Positions 24,407 to 32,249 of a stretch of 34,907 bases of DNA are shown here, piece by piece. Every line of letters starts with the position of its first letter. Within the stretch, counting starts at the first letter, position 1. Made by a program: the position numbers and the translations under genes. The notes under the pieces are model-generated. The model worked only from the letters and a program-made list of their open reading frames with translations, made no database searches and was not told the origin of the DNA. Origin of the DNA: Nitrospirales bacterium. GTDB lineage: Bacteria > Nitrospirota > Nitrospiria > Nitrospirales > UBA2166. The stretch is from positions 1 through 34,907 of the forward strand of contig DTRN01000073.1 in assembly GCA_012965905.1 (NCBI GenBank). Reading direction: 5' to 3'.

Positions 24407-25348
24407 GTGTCTGATCTTCTCGATTTTTCCAAGGTAAAAACGGTGCCGCTGGACACACGTCCGAGTAAGGTGGCACTTTCCGATGCCGCAACCCCATGGG
24501 TACAGGGGGGAACGCTTCAGGATTTTTTCTCGGGTCTTCCGGCCATTCTTGGCGCCAAAGACTTCCGTGAGGTTGTTCAGGCAATCGCAGACGCGCATTC
24601 AGCGGGTAGGGTCGTGGTCATGGGCATGGGAGCGCATCCGATTAAAGTTGGGTTGAATCCCATTGTCATTGATTTGATGCGACGCGGCATCATCAATGGG
24701 GTAGCCATGAACGGCGCAGGCATTATCCATGACTTTGAACTTGCCCTCGTCGGCCATACCTCGGAAGATGTGGACAGTGAAGTTCTGACTGGAAATTTTG
24801 GTATGGCTGAGGAAACCGGGCGTATGTTGAACGAGGCGATTCGTGCTGGGCATGCGCGCGGCCTTGGAATCGGGGCAGCGGTCGGACAGTTTATGGCCAC
24901 GCATGATTGTCCACATCGCTCGATGAGTCTCCTCGTCGCCGCGGTCGAGACTGACATTCCGGTAACCGTTCATGTCGCGGTAGGGACCGATATTATTCAC
25001 ATGCATCCTGCGGTGGATGGTGCAGCAATTGGAGAAGGATCGCTGCGAGATTTTCGTACGCTCACCTCCCTCGTTGCGCGAATGAGTGGAGGAGTGTATC
25101 TCAATCTTGGTTCGGCCGTAATCCTCCCGGAAGTGTTTCTGAAGGCAGTGACTTTGGCGAGGAATCTCGGCCATTCCCTCAATGACATCACCACCGTCAA
25201 CATGGATTTCATTCAACATTACCGACCGCGTGTCAACGTGGTCACTCGCCCCACCAAACCTGATGGGCGTGGGTATGCTTTGACGGGACACCACGAAATC
25301 ATGTTGCCGTTATTAGCCGCGGCACTCATCGAAACGATCGGATCGTAA
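24407..25348 (+). CDS. Deoxyhypusine synthase-like family protein
   Basis: A 313-residue protein that I place in the deoxyhypusine synthase superfamily on pattern: a Rossmann-like strand VVVMGMGAHPIKVGLNPIVIDL (about 69-90), then NGVAMNGAGIIHDFELALVG (97-116), matching the family's 'TaGgieeD' region. Other strong blocks are FGMAEETGRM, VHVAVGTDIIHMHP (188-201), NLGSAVILPEVFLKA and TGHHEIMLPLL. The catalytic lysine segment of true deoxyhypusine synthase is not visible, and bacteria usually lack its substrate eIF5A, so an NAD-dependent reaction on another amine or ketone is more likely. The start is a GTG with no clear ribosome site. Its stop abuts the GTG of the ThyX-like gene (TAAGTG), so the two are co-translated. 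A 192-base gap upstream holds nothing I recognise. Confidence 0.55.
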   Translation: MSDLLDFSKVKTVPLDTRPSKVALSDAATPWVQGGTLQDFFSGLPAILGAKDFREVVQAIADAHSAGRVVVMGMGAHPIKVGLNPIVIDLMRRGIINGVAMNGAGIIHDFELALVGHTSEDVDSEVLTGNFGMAEETGRMLNEAIRAGHARGLGIGAAVGQFMATHDCPHRSMSLLVAAVETDIPVTVHVAVGTDIIHMHPAVDGAAIGEGSLRDFRTLTSLVARMSGGVYLNLGSAVILPEVFLKAVTLARNLGHSLNDITTVNMDFIQHYRPRVNVVTRPTKPDGRGYALTGHHEIMLPLLAAALIETIGS

Positions 25349-26809
25349 GTGGATATATCGCGGAAGGTCATTGCGTTGGCCCCAATGCCACCGGAGAAAT
25401 CTGCCTATGCGCTGGCTCGGTATAGTCGTTCTCCGGATAGCATCGAACAGAGCCTTCGATGGGTCCACGAACACTCATCTGAGCGTTTCTGGGAACAATT
25501 CTATTTCGCATATGGGCATGGATCAATTGCGGACCTCGGCCATGTGACCATCTGCTTCGAAAACATCACAGAACTTGCAGCCATTCATATTGAAGATGAG
25601 CCGTTATGGGATGGACAGGCTAAATCAAGTCGGTATCAGGACTTCTCGAAGACTGGCGTGTTTATTCCTCCGGAAATCAAGGACTCAGAATTTGAGGCCT
25701 CGTTTGTACGCATTGCAGACCGGCTGACAGCGGCATACACTTCATTTTTTGAACCCATCAACGCGCATCTTCTTGAATCCACGCCCCGACCGGAGTCGAT
25801 GGCGGTCGCTGCCTACGACCGGACTATGAAAGCCCGAACCTTGGATGTGACGCGTTATTTTCTTCCGTTGGCAAGCTATACGAACGTCGGGCAGGTGGTC
25901 AGCATACGGACACTTGAAAAGCAGATTTCTCGATTTCTCTCCTCCCACATTCCCGAGCTTGTTGCCATAGGGGAGGAATTGGTCTCGGCATGCCGGTCAT
26001 CGCCCGTGAATATCTGGAATGAGCTTGAGGGCGGCAATCACGTGTCCAACGAGCCGCTTGCGCCAACATTAGCGCGGCATGCAAAAGCACAATACTATTA
26101 CCGCGAGACGATGGCTGATCTCACACAGGTTGCCCGTGAGCGTGTGCGATTCGAGCAGATTGAGCCGGCAGATTCCGTCGAGCTTTCTGATCCTCATCAT
26201 CCTTTAGACGAGCTTGTCACGACGCTGATGTATCGGGTGAGTCATTATTCCTATCGCCAGATTCTCAGAGCCGTTGAATCGTGGCCAGAGCACACAAAGA
26301 ATGAAGTCGTCGAATTGAGCTTGCGTCGTCGCGGACCTTATGATGAATTGTTGCGAGAATTTCATTCCGGATACGCGTTTGTCTTCGACATCTTGATGGA
26401 TGTTGGAGGATGGCGAGATCTCCACCGCCATCGTCGATGTCAGCAGATTCCCCAAGAATTCACCACAATTCATGGGTATGAGCTTCCACAGGAGTTTGGT
26501 CAAGCCGGACTCGACACACAGGTGCGCGAGACCTTTGATGCAGTGTTGAAGGAGATCAATGGGTTTCACGATGTTACCGACACAGTTAAAGCGTATTTGC
26601 TCCCGTTTGCCGGTCGAATGCGCTGCCTTTTCAAGATGGACTTTGCGGAAGCCGAATATATTTCGCGACTGCGTACTGGTGTAAAAGGCCATGCCTCCTA
26701 TCGCCGGATTGGATGGCTGATGAAAGAGCGACTGGCCGAGCGTCATCCCTTTCTCGGTAATCTGATTGAGGCAACCCACCCGGATGTCGAAGACACCCTC
26801 ACACGATAA
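25349..26809 (+). CDS. Tandem-domain ThyX-like (FAD-dependent thymidylate synthase family) protein
   Basis: A 486-residue protein, about twice the size of ThyX, with two ThyX-like halves. The N-half has YGHGSIADLGHVTICFENIT (55-74), SSRYQDF (93-99) and TRYFLPLASYTNVGQVVSIRTLEKQ (168-192). The C-half has MYRVSHYSYRQ (294-304), HRHRR (359-363) and AYLLPFAGRMRCLFKMDFAE (415-434). Canonical ThyX uses RHR followed seven residues later by Ser in one motif. Here RHR is only in the C-half and there the Ser position is Glu, while the SSRY element is only in the N-half. It may form a ThyX active site across its halves, or it may do something else with flavin and nucleotide. GTG start directly after the previous stop. 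Confidence 0.75.
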   Translation: MDISRKVIALAPMPPEKSAYALARYSRSPDSIEQSLRWVHEHSSERFWEQFYFAYGHGSIADLGHVTICFENITELAAIHIEDEPLWDGQAKSSRYQDFSKTGVFIPPEIKDSEFEASFVRIADRLTAAYTSFFEPINAHLLESTPRPESMAVAAYDRTMKARTLDVTRYFLPLASYTNVGQVVSIRTLEKQISRFLSSHIPELVAIGEELVSACRSSPVNIWNELEGGNHVSNEPLAPTLARHAKAQYYYRETMADLTQVARERVRFEQIEPADSVELSDPHHPLDELVTTLMYRVSHYSYRQILRAVESWPEHTKNEVVELSLRRRGPYDELLREFHSGYAFVFDILMDVGGWRDLHRHRRCQQIPQEFTTIHGYELPQEFGQAGLDTQVRETFDAVLKEINGFHDVTDTVKAYLLPFAGRMRCLFKMDFAEAEYISRLRTGVKGHASYRRIGWLMKERLAERHPFLGNLIEATHPDVEDTLTR

Positions 26810-27926
26810 AGCAGATTCTCAATCAGTTGGCCATACGGATGAACAGCGTACCCCCGTTCAGCGAGTAAGAGCGAAAATGTTTACGGCAATCGCATTGGGG
26901 ATTGGTCTATTGGGCATTGCTGCCACTGCCGTAGTCTGGTTTGTGCTGTGGCAAGGGGAATCGGCAATAGAAATTGGAAACGATGGTGCTCCCATGGTAC
27001 GAATTCCTGCAGGGTCGTTTGTGATGGGAAGCACACAGGAGCAGATTGAGGACGCCGTGAAAGAGTGTGGCCCCTTATGTAAATTGGAATGGATGAAACG
27101 AGAGTGGCCGCAGCATGAAGTCCAACTCGATGCCTATTATATCGATCAGTATGAAGTGACGAACGCGCGATATCTCGAATTCGTCAACGCGACGGGGCAT
27201 CGTGTTCCCGTTCAAGAAGTGTCGAAAAAGTCGCGGCCGGAAGAGCCTGCAACGCGCGATGGGCTGCAACAGCTTCGTACACAGGATGTGATGACGTCCA
27301 AGGGTAACCTGGACGAAGACGACCAGATAGTATTCAATCTCGACGTCTGGGATGGAGATCAGGTTCCAGAAGCTGCGCAAGACCTTCCGGTCGTGCATGT
27401 GAGCTGGGACGACGCACTAGCCTATTGTGTCTGGGCAGGGCGGAGGCTTCCGACAGAGGCTGAGTGGGAGAAGGCGGCACGAGGAGATGATGCTCGGCTC
27501 TATCCGTGGGGGAATGACTGGGATCGAAACCGCAGCAACAATGGTAGCTATCAGGCAGATCGCGAACTGACGCGGTTAGAATGGTGGCAACGGTGGTGGC
27601 TGCAAGAGGGGATTGCGCGGCAGGAGAAAGAAGGCGTGGCCGCACTTCACACCCGGGTGGGAAATTTCGAAAGCGGAGTCAGTCCCTATGGGGTGCATGA
27701 TATGGCTGGGAACGTATGGGAGTGGGGACGAGACTGGTTCGCGGAAGATGCATACATGCAGTTCCAAACCAAAAACCCGGTTGGCCCGCCACATGGCATG
27801 CACCGTGTAGCACGTGGCGGCTCATACATGGATCCGAGAAATCGGCTTCGCTCCACAGCACGGATAAAAGTAGAACCATCAGGAAAACGCCCGAACATCG
27901 GTTTCCGATGTGCCATGGATGCCTAG
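26784..27926 (+). CDS. Membrane-anchored SUMF1/formylglycine-generating-enzyme-like protein
   Basis: A 380-residue protein. A short polar N-terminus is followed by one transmembrane helix (about 32-57, FTAIALGIGLLGIAATAVVWF) and then an SUMF1-type C-type-lectin fold domain: MVRIPAGSFVMGS, YYIDQYEVTNARYLEFV, VVHVSWDDALAYCVWAG, RRLPTEAEWEKAARG, YPWGNDW, GVHDMAGNVWEW and RVARGGSYMDP...GFRCAMD. The paired catalytic cysteines of true formylglycine-generating enzymes are not evident, so a structural or ligand-binding role is as likely as catalysis. No sulfatase gene is nearby. The ATG at 26784 overlaps the ThyX-like gene by 26 bases; the frame is open six codons earlier. Third gene of a tight set with the DHS-like and ThyX-like genes. 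Confidence 0.85.
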   Translation: MSKTPSHDKADSQSVGHTDEQRTPVQRVRAKMFTAIALGIGLLGIAATAVVWFVLWQGESAIEIGNDGAPMVRIPAGSFVMGSTQEQIEDAVKECGPLCKLEWMKREWPQHEVQLDAYYIDQYEVTNARYLEFVNATGHRVPVQEVSKKSRPEEPATRDGLQQLRTQDVMTSKGNLDEDDQIVFNLDVWDGDQVPEAAQDLPVVHVSWDDALAYCVWAGRRLPTEAEWEKAARGDDARLYPWGNDWDRNRSNNGSYQADRELTRLEWWQRWWLQEGIARQEKEGVAALHTRVGNFESGVSPYGVHDMAGNVWEWGRDWFAEDAYMQFQTKNPVGPPHGMHRVARGGSYMDPRNRLRSTARIKVEPSGKRPNIGFRCAMDA

Positions 27927-27950
27927 GCAGGCGCCGCGCTGGCCAATCTC

Positions 27951-28388
27951 TTAAAACAACTTTTTCTGATATTTGTGGATGTCGATGCGGTAGGTAGTCT
28001 GCTCGTCGTCGATTTTATCCGCTCTGGTGCGTTTCAGAAGAACGGTAAATCGCTTGACGTTGCCGGGATGTATCGGAGGGTCTGAGAGATCGACAAGCTG
28101 CCTGCTTCCGGTGTAGCTCACGTTTCCAGCTATGTCTCTAAGTTCAATTACTAGTTCCGCTGACGTGATGGGGTAGGGGCCAATGTGCTTCACCTTTCCT
28201 GTCAAATTTCGATACGACGGGTCGAAAATTCCCCATTTTTCGTCAATGACTTCGAGGTGTTCCTGCCAATCGAGTGGTGGGTGGTAGAGGAAAATGTATC
28301 CTGCCACAGCGAGGGAAATACTCAATATGACGGCGGTTACAGTGAGGATACGGTTTCGCGTTAATGTGCTTGTTTGTTCGTCTTCCAT
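27951..28388 (-). CDS. Single-pass membrane protein of unknown function
   Basis: A 145-residue protein with one transmembrane helix (about 14-35, LTVTAVILSISLAVAGYIFLY) near the N-terminus and a beta-rich soluble part. The stretch NLTGKVKHIGPYPITSAELVIEL and the later GNVKRFTVLLKR resemble the FxLYD/DUF3426-type fold, which is found in membrane-anchored envelope proteins. I cannot name a function. The ATG has GGGAAG just upstream. It is the downstream member of a pair with the unrecognised gene at 28413-29174, 24 bases apart, and converges with the SUMF1 gene. Confidence 0.7.
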   Translation of the reverse strand: MEDEQTSTLTRNRILTVTAVILSISLAVAGYIFLYHPPLDWQEHLEVIDEKWGIFDPSYRNLTGKVKHIGPYPITSAELVIELRDIAGNVSYTGSRQLVDLSDPPIHPGNVKRFTVLLKRTRADKIDDEQTTYRIDIHKYQKKLF

Positions 28389-28412
28389 GGGTTGCTTCCC
28401 GGTTGCTTTTGC

Positions 28413-29174
28413 TTAGCTCCACACTACTTCACGAAGATTAAGTTGTACCCCGTAAGTCGGGTCGGTTCGATAGCGGATAATCTCTGCGGTTTGCCCGGTT
28501 ATAGGTATCTCAATCGAGTCTCCAGTGCGCAACGGATCCCCCTGGAGGATAATTGCCTCTGCAATAATCTCGAGGGTCTCAATCGCCGGCTGCGCTGAAA
28601 GGCCCACGGACTTATACGTTTCGATTTCTTCAAAGCCAAACTTTCCAAGGCCTCGTGTATGAAACCAGACTCGCCCCTCATCGGGACGGTCGACCTGCTC
28701 GATCCGGACGTGGTCAAGAAGGTGAAAACCATTCAGTGGTTGAGTCATCCAGTCGGACGGATTCACATAGGTTCCCGTTCCAAGGTCATAGGCGGTGCCG
28801 TCTGTCAGTTCCGTCAGGCCACGGGCGAGCCGTGCAAGGTGAAGGATTTGGTCCTGACCATGGAGCTTTGATGTCTTGGGAGGGTAGATTTCAGCGACAC
28901 TGGTATGTATCCATTCCAGACGTTCATGCCAGGTACTTGCAATGTCAGCAGAGCACTGTGTGTCAATTTTGGCGTTCCGATGGTGAATAAAGGCGTCGAA
29001 TGTTGTCGTGCCGTTGGCGGTCGGAAATGAAATGTCCAGCTGCTCTTCAAAGGTCTGAGTAAACCACGCAGCAAGAAAGCCCGCAGGCGGAGGTTCAGAG
29101 TTTGAGTATCCAATCACAAAGGCTGGAAATAGTTTGCGACGTTGCGCTGAGCCTTTTCGTTTGATCTTTCTCAC
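28413..29174 (-). CDS. Conserved-looking protein of unknown function
   Basis: I do not recognise this 253-residue protein with confidence. It begins with a very basic stretch (RKIKRKGSAQRRK), then PAFVIGYSNSEPPPAGFLAAWF, and has no signal peptide or membrane helix. A central block reads ARLARGLTELTDGTAYDLGTGTYVNPSDWM, followed by WFHTRGLGKFGFEEIETYKS. The last part recalls DUF4261-type proteins, which is only a guess. The start is a GTG at 29174; a later start is possible because the basic leader may not be translated. It is followed by the membrane protein gene at 27951-28388 on the same strand. Confidence 0.6.
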   Translation of the reverse strand: MRKIKRKGSAQRRKLFPAFVIGYSNSEPPPAGFLAAWFTQTFEEQLDISFPTANGTTTFDAFIHHRNAKIDTQCSADIASTWHERLEWIHTSVAEIYPPKTSKLHGQDQILHLARLARGLTELTDGTAYDLGTGTYVNPSDWMTQPLNGFHLLDHVRIEQVDRPDEGRVWFHTRGLGKFGFEEIETYKSVGLSAQPAIETLEIIAEAIILQGDPLRTGDSIEIPITGQTAEIIRYRTDPTYGVQLNLREVVWS

Positions 29175-29236
29175 GTGAGACAGCCTACCTACGGTGGATT
29201 TCTTTCGTCAAGCGAGCACGATGACGAATCTGTGCT

Positions 29237-30016
29237 TTAAAAGAGGTTCTCAGCTGATGCGGTGATAAAGCCGTTAAAGAGGGTCCCGCCCGGCATGGAA
29301 TAGCGTTTGGCAAATTCGTAAAAGGTGCCTGGAATAGGGTATGTCCCGTCAGAAAACTCAACCATGGTCTCAGCTGCCTTTAGCGATGATTGTTCCAGGA
29401 AAACATCAGGCGACCCTTGGATTTCTCCTCCTGTGGTGCTGGGTACAAATCCGTGTTTCTTTAAGAATGAATTCAGCGTTGTGAGTTCGTTATACTGCAC
29501 GAACGCATTCATCCGGACCGCAAAATGGGTGGGTTGGAATCCGAAGGCTGACACCCATGCAGCGTATTCACTCTCCTTCTTGAGGGTTTCATAGACGGCA
29601 AATGATGTCTTCCATGGCCGTGCCGTCGTAAAGAAGTCCCATGTCCCTAGAATTTCGCGCGGAATTTGGTCGATGAGGCGTGTGAGCGTCATTTGCAACT
29701 CTTGTGAAAAGTGGCGCGCCTCCAATTGGCTAATGAACACCTTTGGAAGAGTGGCATCGTCATGTTCATAATGCTGTGAATAGACATGCGTCATGGGAAA
29801 TACATATTCGGCCCTACAGACATATCCTGCAGCCACCAAGGGAGCCATCACGGTGTCGATGTGCACTGTGTGGTCGTCAAAGGTTCGTAACGCAATATGG
29901 TCGTGTGTAACGGTACCTTCCTGGGCGGAGAGTAACTGATAGACCGCGTCGGCGCTTGGATTCCATTTTCGGAAATCTACCCACCATCGGTCCATGAGTG
30001 TATGCAGTTGTTTCAT
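29237..30016 (-). CDS. DUF1338 / HglS-family 2-oxoadipate dioxygenase/decarboxylase-like protein
   Basis: A 259-residue protein of the vicinal-oxygen-chelate-like DUF1338 family. THDHIALRTF (about 37-46) carries the first metal His and the conserved Arg. FVQYNELTTLNSFLKKHGF and GGEIQGSPDVFLEQSS lie in the second half, and FSDGTYPIPGTFYEFAKRY includes the last conserved segment. HglS of Pseudomonas uses Fe(II) to convert 2-oxoadipate to D-2-hydroxyglutarate in lysine breakdown. The family is broad, so I give the family rather than the exact reaction. No other lysine catabolism genes are present. The ATG at 30016 is divergent from the small lipoprotein gene across about 60 bases. Confidence 0.82.
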   Translation of the reverse strand: MKQLHTLMDRWWVDFRKWNPSADAVYQLLSAQEGTVTHDHIALRTFDDHTVHIDTVMAPLVAAGYVCRAEYVFPMTHVYSQHYEHDDATLPKVFISQLEARHFSQELQMTLTRLIDQIPREILGTWDFFTTARPWKTSFAVYETLKKESEYAAWVSAFGFQPTHFAVRMNAFVQYNELTTLNSFLKKHGFVPSTTGGEIQGSPDVFLEQSSLKAAETMVEFSDGTYPIPGTFYEFAKRYSMPGGTLFNGFITASAENLF

Positions 30017-30079
30017 TGAGCGCGAATGGTACTATATGCATTCAGTAAGCGGAAGGCACATTGAAAGAGGAGGCTTGTG

Positions 30080-30292
30080 ATGAAATCTATTTTTCTAGTT
30101 TGGTTTGCGTTCTTTTTTATTCTCGCGGTGGGGTGTACGAAAAGTGAAGAGGGAACATCGGAGACATCGTCTGCGCCAGAATCGCTTTACAAGGGGCAGA
30201 CTCGCGCGCTTGAGAAAGCCAAAGACTTAGAAAATATCACCGAGAAAGCACTCAAGAAGAAAGCCACAACACTTGATGACGACAACCAATAG
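30080..30292 (+). CDS. Small lipoprotein, unknown function
   Basis: A 70-residue protein with a signal peptide and lipobox LAVGC (Cys near residue 19), followed by a short, polar, helix-prone tail (YKGQTRALEKAKDLENITEKALKKK). The ATG at 30080 lies six bases after AGAGGAGG; a GTG three bases earlier is the alternative. Convergent with queA, four bases apart. Tails of this type are seen in small envelope lipoproteins without assigned function. Confidence 0.75.
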   Translation: MKSIFLVWFAFFFILAVGCTKSEEGTSETSSAPESLYKGQTRALEKAKDLENITEKALKKKATTLDDDNQ

Positions 30293-30296
30293 CGAA

Positions 30297-31322
30297 TCAT
30301 AGTATCAACATCGCATCTCCGTAAGAATAAAAGCGATAGCCGTTGTCCATTGCTTCTTCGTATGCCTGAAGCACGAATGCTTTTTCGGCAAATGCACATA
30401 CCAGCATTAAGAGCGTTGTCCGTGGAAGATGAAAATTGGTAATCAGCGCATCAACGGTCTGAAACTGGAACCCCGGATAGATAAATAGGGCCGTTTCCCC
30501 TGAGTGGGGCTCCTCTGATGCATCATGTTGTACAACAGTCTCTAGTGCTTTAACTGCGGTTGTTCCTACCGCTATCACGCGTCCGCCGCGTATTTTCGTT
30601 TTCCGTATTGCACGCAATGTCTCAGGAGAAACCTGGAACCACTCAGGCTCCATGTGGTGGGCGTTGACGTCAATTGTATGTACCGGTAGAAATGTTCCAA
30701 GACCCGTATGCAGAGTGACATTCAGGATTGTCACCTGACGATCACGAAGACGCTGGAGTAACGCCGATGTGAAATGTAATCCAGCAGTTGGCGCGGCAAT
30801 GGCGCCAGGAACTTTGGCATAGACTGTTTGGTAACGCTGTAAATCTTCAGCGTCTGGTGTTCGTTTGATGTATGGGGGGAGTGGAGGGAGGCCGATTTCA
30901 AAGAGTTGATCGCGAAGGTTGTGGGTGCCATTGAAGGTAAGGCACTTTCGTGTTGTCTCCGGATTCGCGGGGGTGACCGTTGCCGTGATGGTATTGGGAA
31001 ACTCGATCTCCTGTCCGACACGGACCCTGCCACGAATAAAGACTTCCCAGATATTAAGGCTCGTTTCCTTAATGAGACAACAATCGATCCGCCCCCCACT
31101 TGGCTGTTTGCGGCCGATGAGTCGAACGGGTATCACGGCGGTGTCGTTAATGACCAGCGTGTCGCCTGGGTCTAACAGAGTGGGAAGGTCTCGAAAGTGC
31201 CGATGCTGGATGTGGCGGTTGTGTCTCGACAGCACCATGAGTTTGGAATGGTCTCGCGGAGCGATAGGGGTTTGTGCAATGCGGGATGGGTCGAGCGCAT
31301 AATTGAAGTCGTCGGTTTTCAT
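30297..31322 (-). CDS. queA: tRNA preQ1(34) S-adenosylmethionine ribosyltransferase-isomerase
   Basis: A 341-residue enzyme that moves the ribosyl part of S-adenosylmethionine onto preQ1 in tRNA, giving epoxyqueuosine at position 34 of GUN anticodons. Typical blocks: DFNYALDPSRIAQTPIAPRDHSKL at the start, GDTLVINDTAVIPVRL, YAKVPGAIAAPTAGLHFT, HTGLGTFLPV, HHMEPEWFQV, VIAVGTTAVKALET and DALITNFHLPRTTLLMLVCAF. The length and both ends match the family. It is divergent from bolA over about 90 bases. Other queuosine genes (tgt, queG) are not in the window. Confidence 0.97.
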   Translation of the reverse strand: MKTDDFNYALDPSRIAQTPIAPRDHSKLMVLSRHNRHIQHRHFRDLPTLLDPGDTLVINDTAVIPVRLIGRKQPSGGRIDCCLIKETSLNIWEVFIRGRVRVGQEIEFPNTITATVTPANPETTRKCLTFNGTHNLRDQLFEIGLPPLPPYIKRTPDAEDLQRYQTVYAKVPGAIAAPTAGLHFTSALLQRLRDRQVTILNVTLHTGLGTFLPVHTIDVNAHHMEPEWFQVSPETLRAIRKTKIRGGRVIAVGTTAVKALETVVQHDASEEPHSGETALFIYPGFQFQTVDALITNFHLPRTTLLMLVCAFAEKAFVLQAYEEAMDNGYRFYSYGDAMLIL

Positions 31323-31410
31323 CGTAAGCTCATACCGTGAATTGCGCTTGGGTCAGGCTCGTTGCTATGATGCATGATGCCATTTATTATTTATTAGGAG
31401 AAAAATATTC

Positions 31411-31650
31411 ATGATTACAACTGATGTTATGACCTCATATCTTCAACATGCCATGCCCGATGCGATTGTCTCAGTGATCGATCTCAAGGGCACGATGGAT
31501 CATTTTAAGCTGAAGGTGGTTTCCGAAGCGTTCGTAGGGAAACCGATTATGGATAGGCATCGTATGATCTATCAAGCATTGGATGAGCCGATGAAAGACG
31601 GTCGCATCCACGCGCTTGAAATTACCGCCGAAGCCACAGACGAATCGTAG
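31411..31650 (+). CDS. bolA: BolA/IbaG family protein
   Basis: A 79-residue BolA-fold protein. The conserved RHRMIYQALDEPMKDGRIHALEI block holds the His that, with a partner monothiol glutaredoxin, coordinates a shared [2Fe-2S] cluster. HFKLKVVSEAFVGKP precedes it. The protein is short, like IbaG/BolA2 types, and is expected in the cytosol. AGGAG lies about ten bases before the ATG. The next gene, 24 bases downstream, is the monothiol glutaredoxin, its known partner class, and leuC/leuD follow in the same run. Confidence 0.93.
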   Translation: MITTDVMTSYLQHAMPDAIVSVIDLKGTMDHFKLKVVSEAFVGKPIMDRHRMIYQALDEPMKDGRIHALEITAEATDES

Positions 31651-31674
31651 AGTTTATATAAGGAGGAGCGTACC

Positions 31675-32001
31675 ATGTCGGATCCTATTCAGGAAGAAAT
31701 CGATCGAGAAGTCAAAGAGCACAAGATTCTTATTTATGGAAAAGGGACGAAAGCACAACCCAAATGCGGGTTTACAGCGGAAACGATGCAGTTCTTTGAC
31801 AAGTATGGGTATGAATACGAGCTGCTCGACGTGCTTGAAAATCCGGTGAAACGTGAGGCTCTGACAAAGATGACAAACTGGCCGACGCTTCCGAAGGTCT
31901 TTATCAATGGGACCTTCTACGGGGACACCGACGTGCTCGATCCCATGGAAGCCAAAGGCGAGGTTGAACCCCTGCTCAAACAAGCATTTGAAAGTGCGTA
32001 G
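31675..32001 (+). CDS. grxD: Monothiol glutaredoxin (Grx4 family)
   Basis: A 108-residue single-domain glutaredoxin of the Fe-S carrier type. The active-site loop is KCGFTAET (Cys31); most family members have CGFS, so the Ser is replaced by Thr. Other conserved parts: ILIYGKGTKAQPKCGF, LLDVLENPVKRE, NWPTLPKVFINGTFYGDTDVL for glutathione binding. It would carry a [2Fe-2S] cluster with glutathione and exchange it with BolA. A strong AAGGAGGAG ribosome site precedes the ATG. Placed between bolA and a small membrane protein, upstream of leuCD. Confidence 0.93.
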   Translation: MSDPIQEEIDREVKEHKILIYGKGTKAQPKCGFTAETMQFFDKYGYEYELLDVLENPVKREALTKMTNWPTLPKVFINGTFYGDTDVLDPMEAKGEVEPLLKQAFESA

Positions 32002-32012
32002 GGGGAAAACGC

Positions 32013-32249
32013 ATGGGCCGACATCAAATGCAACTCACCCCGGAGGAAAAGCACCGAATTTATCTTGAAGAGAAAGTGCGATTCCAAGCCAAAAAGCGCA
32101 TTCGACGGGAAACGACGAAGCGCCGTTTGGGTTGGTTTTTCGGTCTTGGCCTGTTGCTTGTGTTTATCACGACCGTAATTATTCCTGAGCGAGAGCGGCA
32201 ACGTTTTCGTTTTTCGGAAAAACACGTGGATCCCGAAGAGAGCCAGTGA
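32013..32249 (+). CDS. Small single-pass membrane protein, unknown function
   Basis: A 78-residue protein with a charged amphipathic N-terminal half ([22 protein letters not shown]...), one transmembrane helix at about 40-59 ([19 protein letters not shown]) and a short basic/acidic tail. I do not recognise a family. It starts 11 bases after the glutaredoxin and its stop overlaps the leuC start by one base (TGATG), so it is translated within this operon. A membrane anchor or scaffold role is conceivable but unsupported. Confidence 0.75.
   Translation: MGRHQMQLTPEEKHRIYLEEKVRFQAKKRIRRETTKRRLGWFFGLGLLLVFITTVIIPERERQRFRFSEKHVDPEESQ

Noticed and set aside
24599-25294. 231-codon minus-strand frame across the DHS-like gene
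   Set aside because: Antisense to a gene with strong family blocks; the translation is rich in His, Arg and Met with no fold signal.
26204-26779. 191-codon minus-strand frame within the ThyX-like gene
   Set aside because: Antisense shadow; no domain and no start signal.
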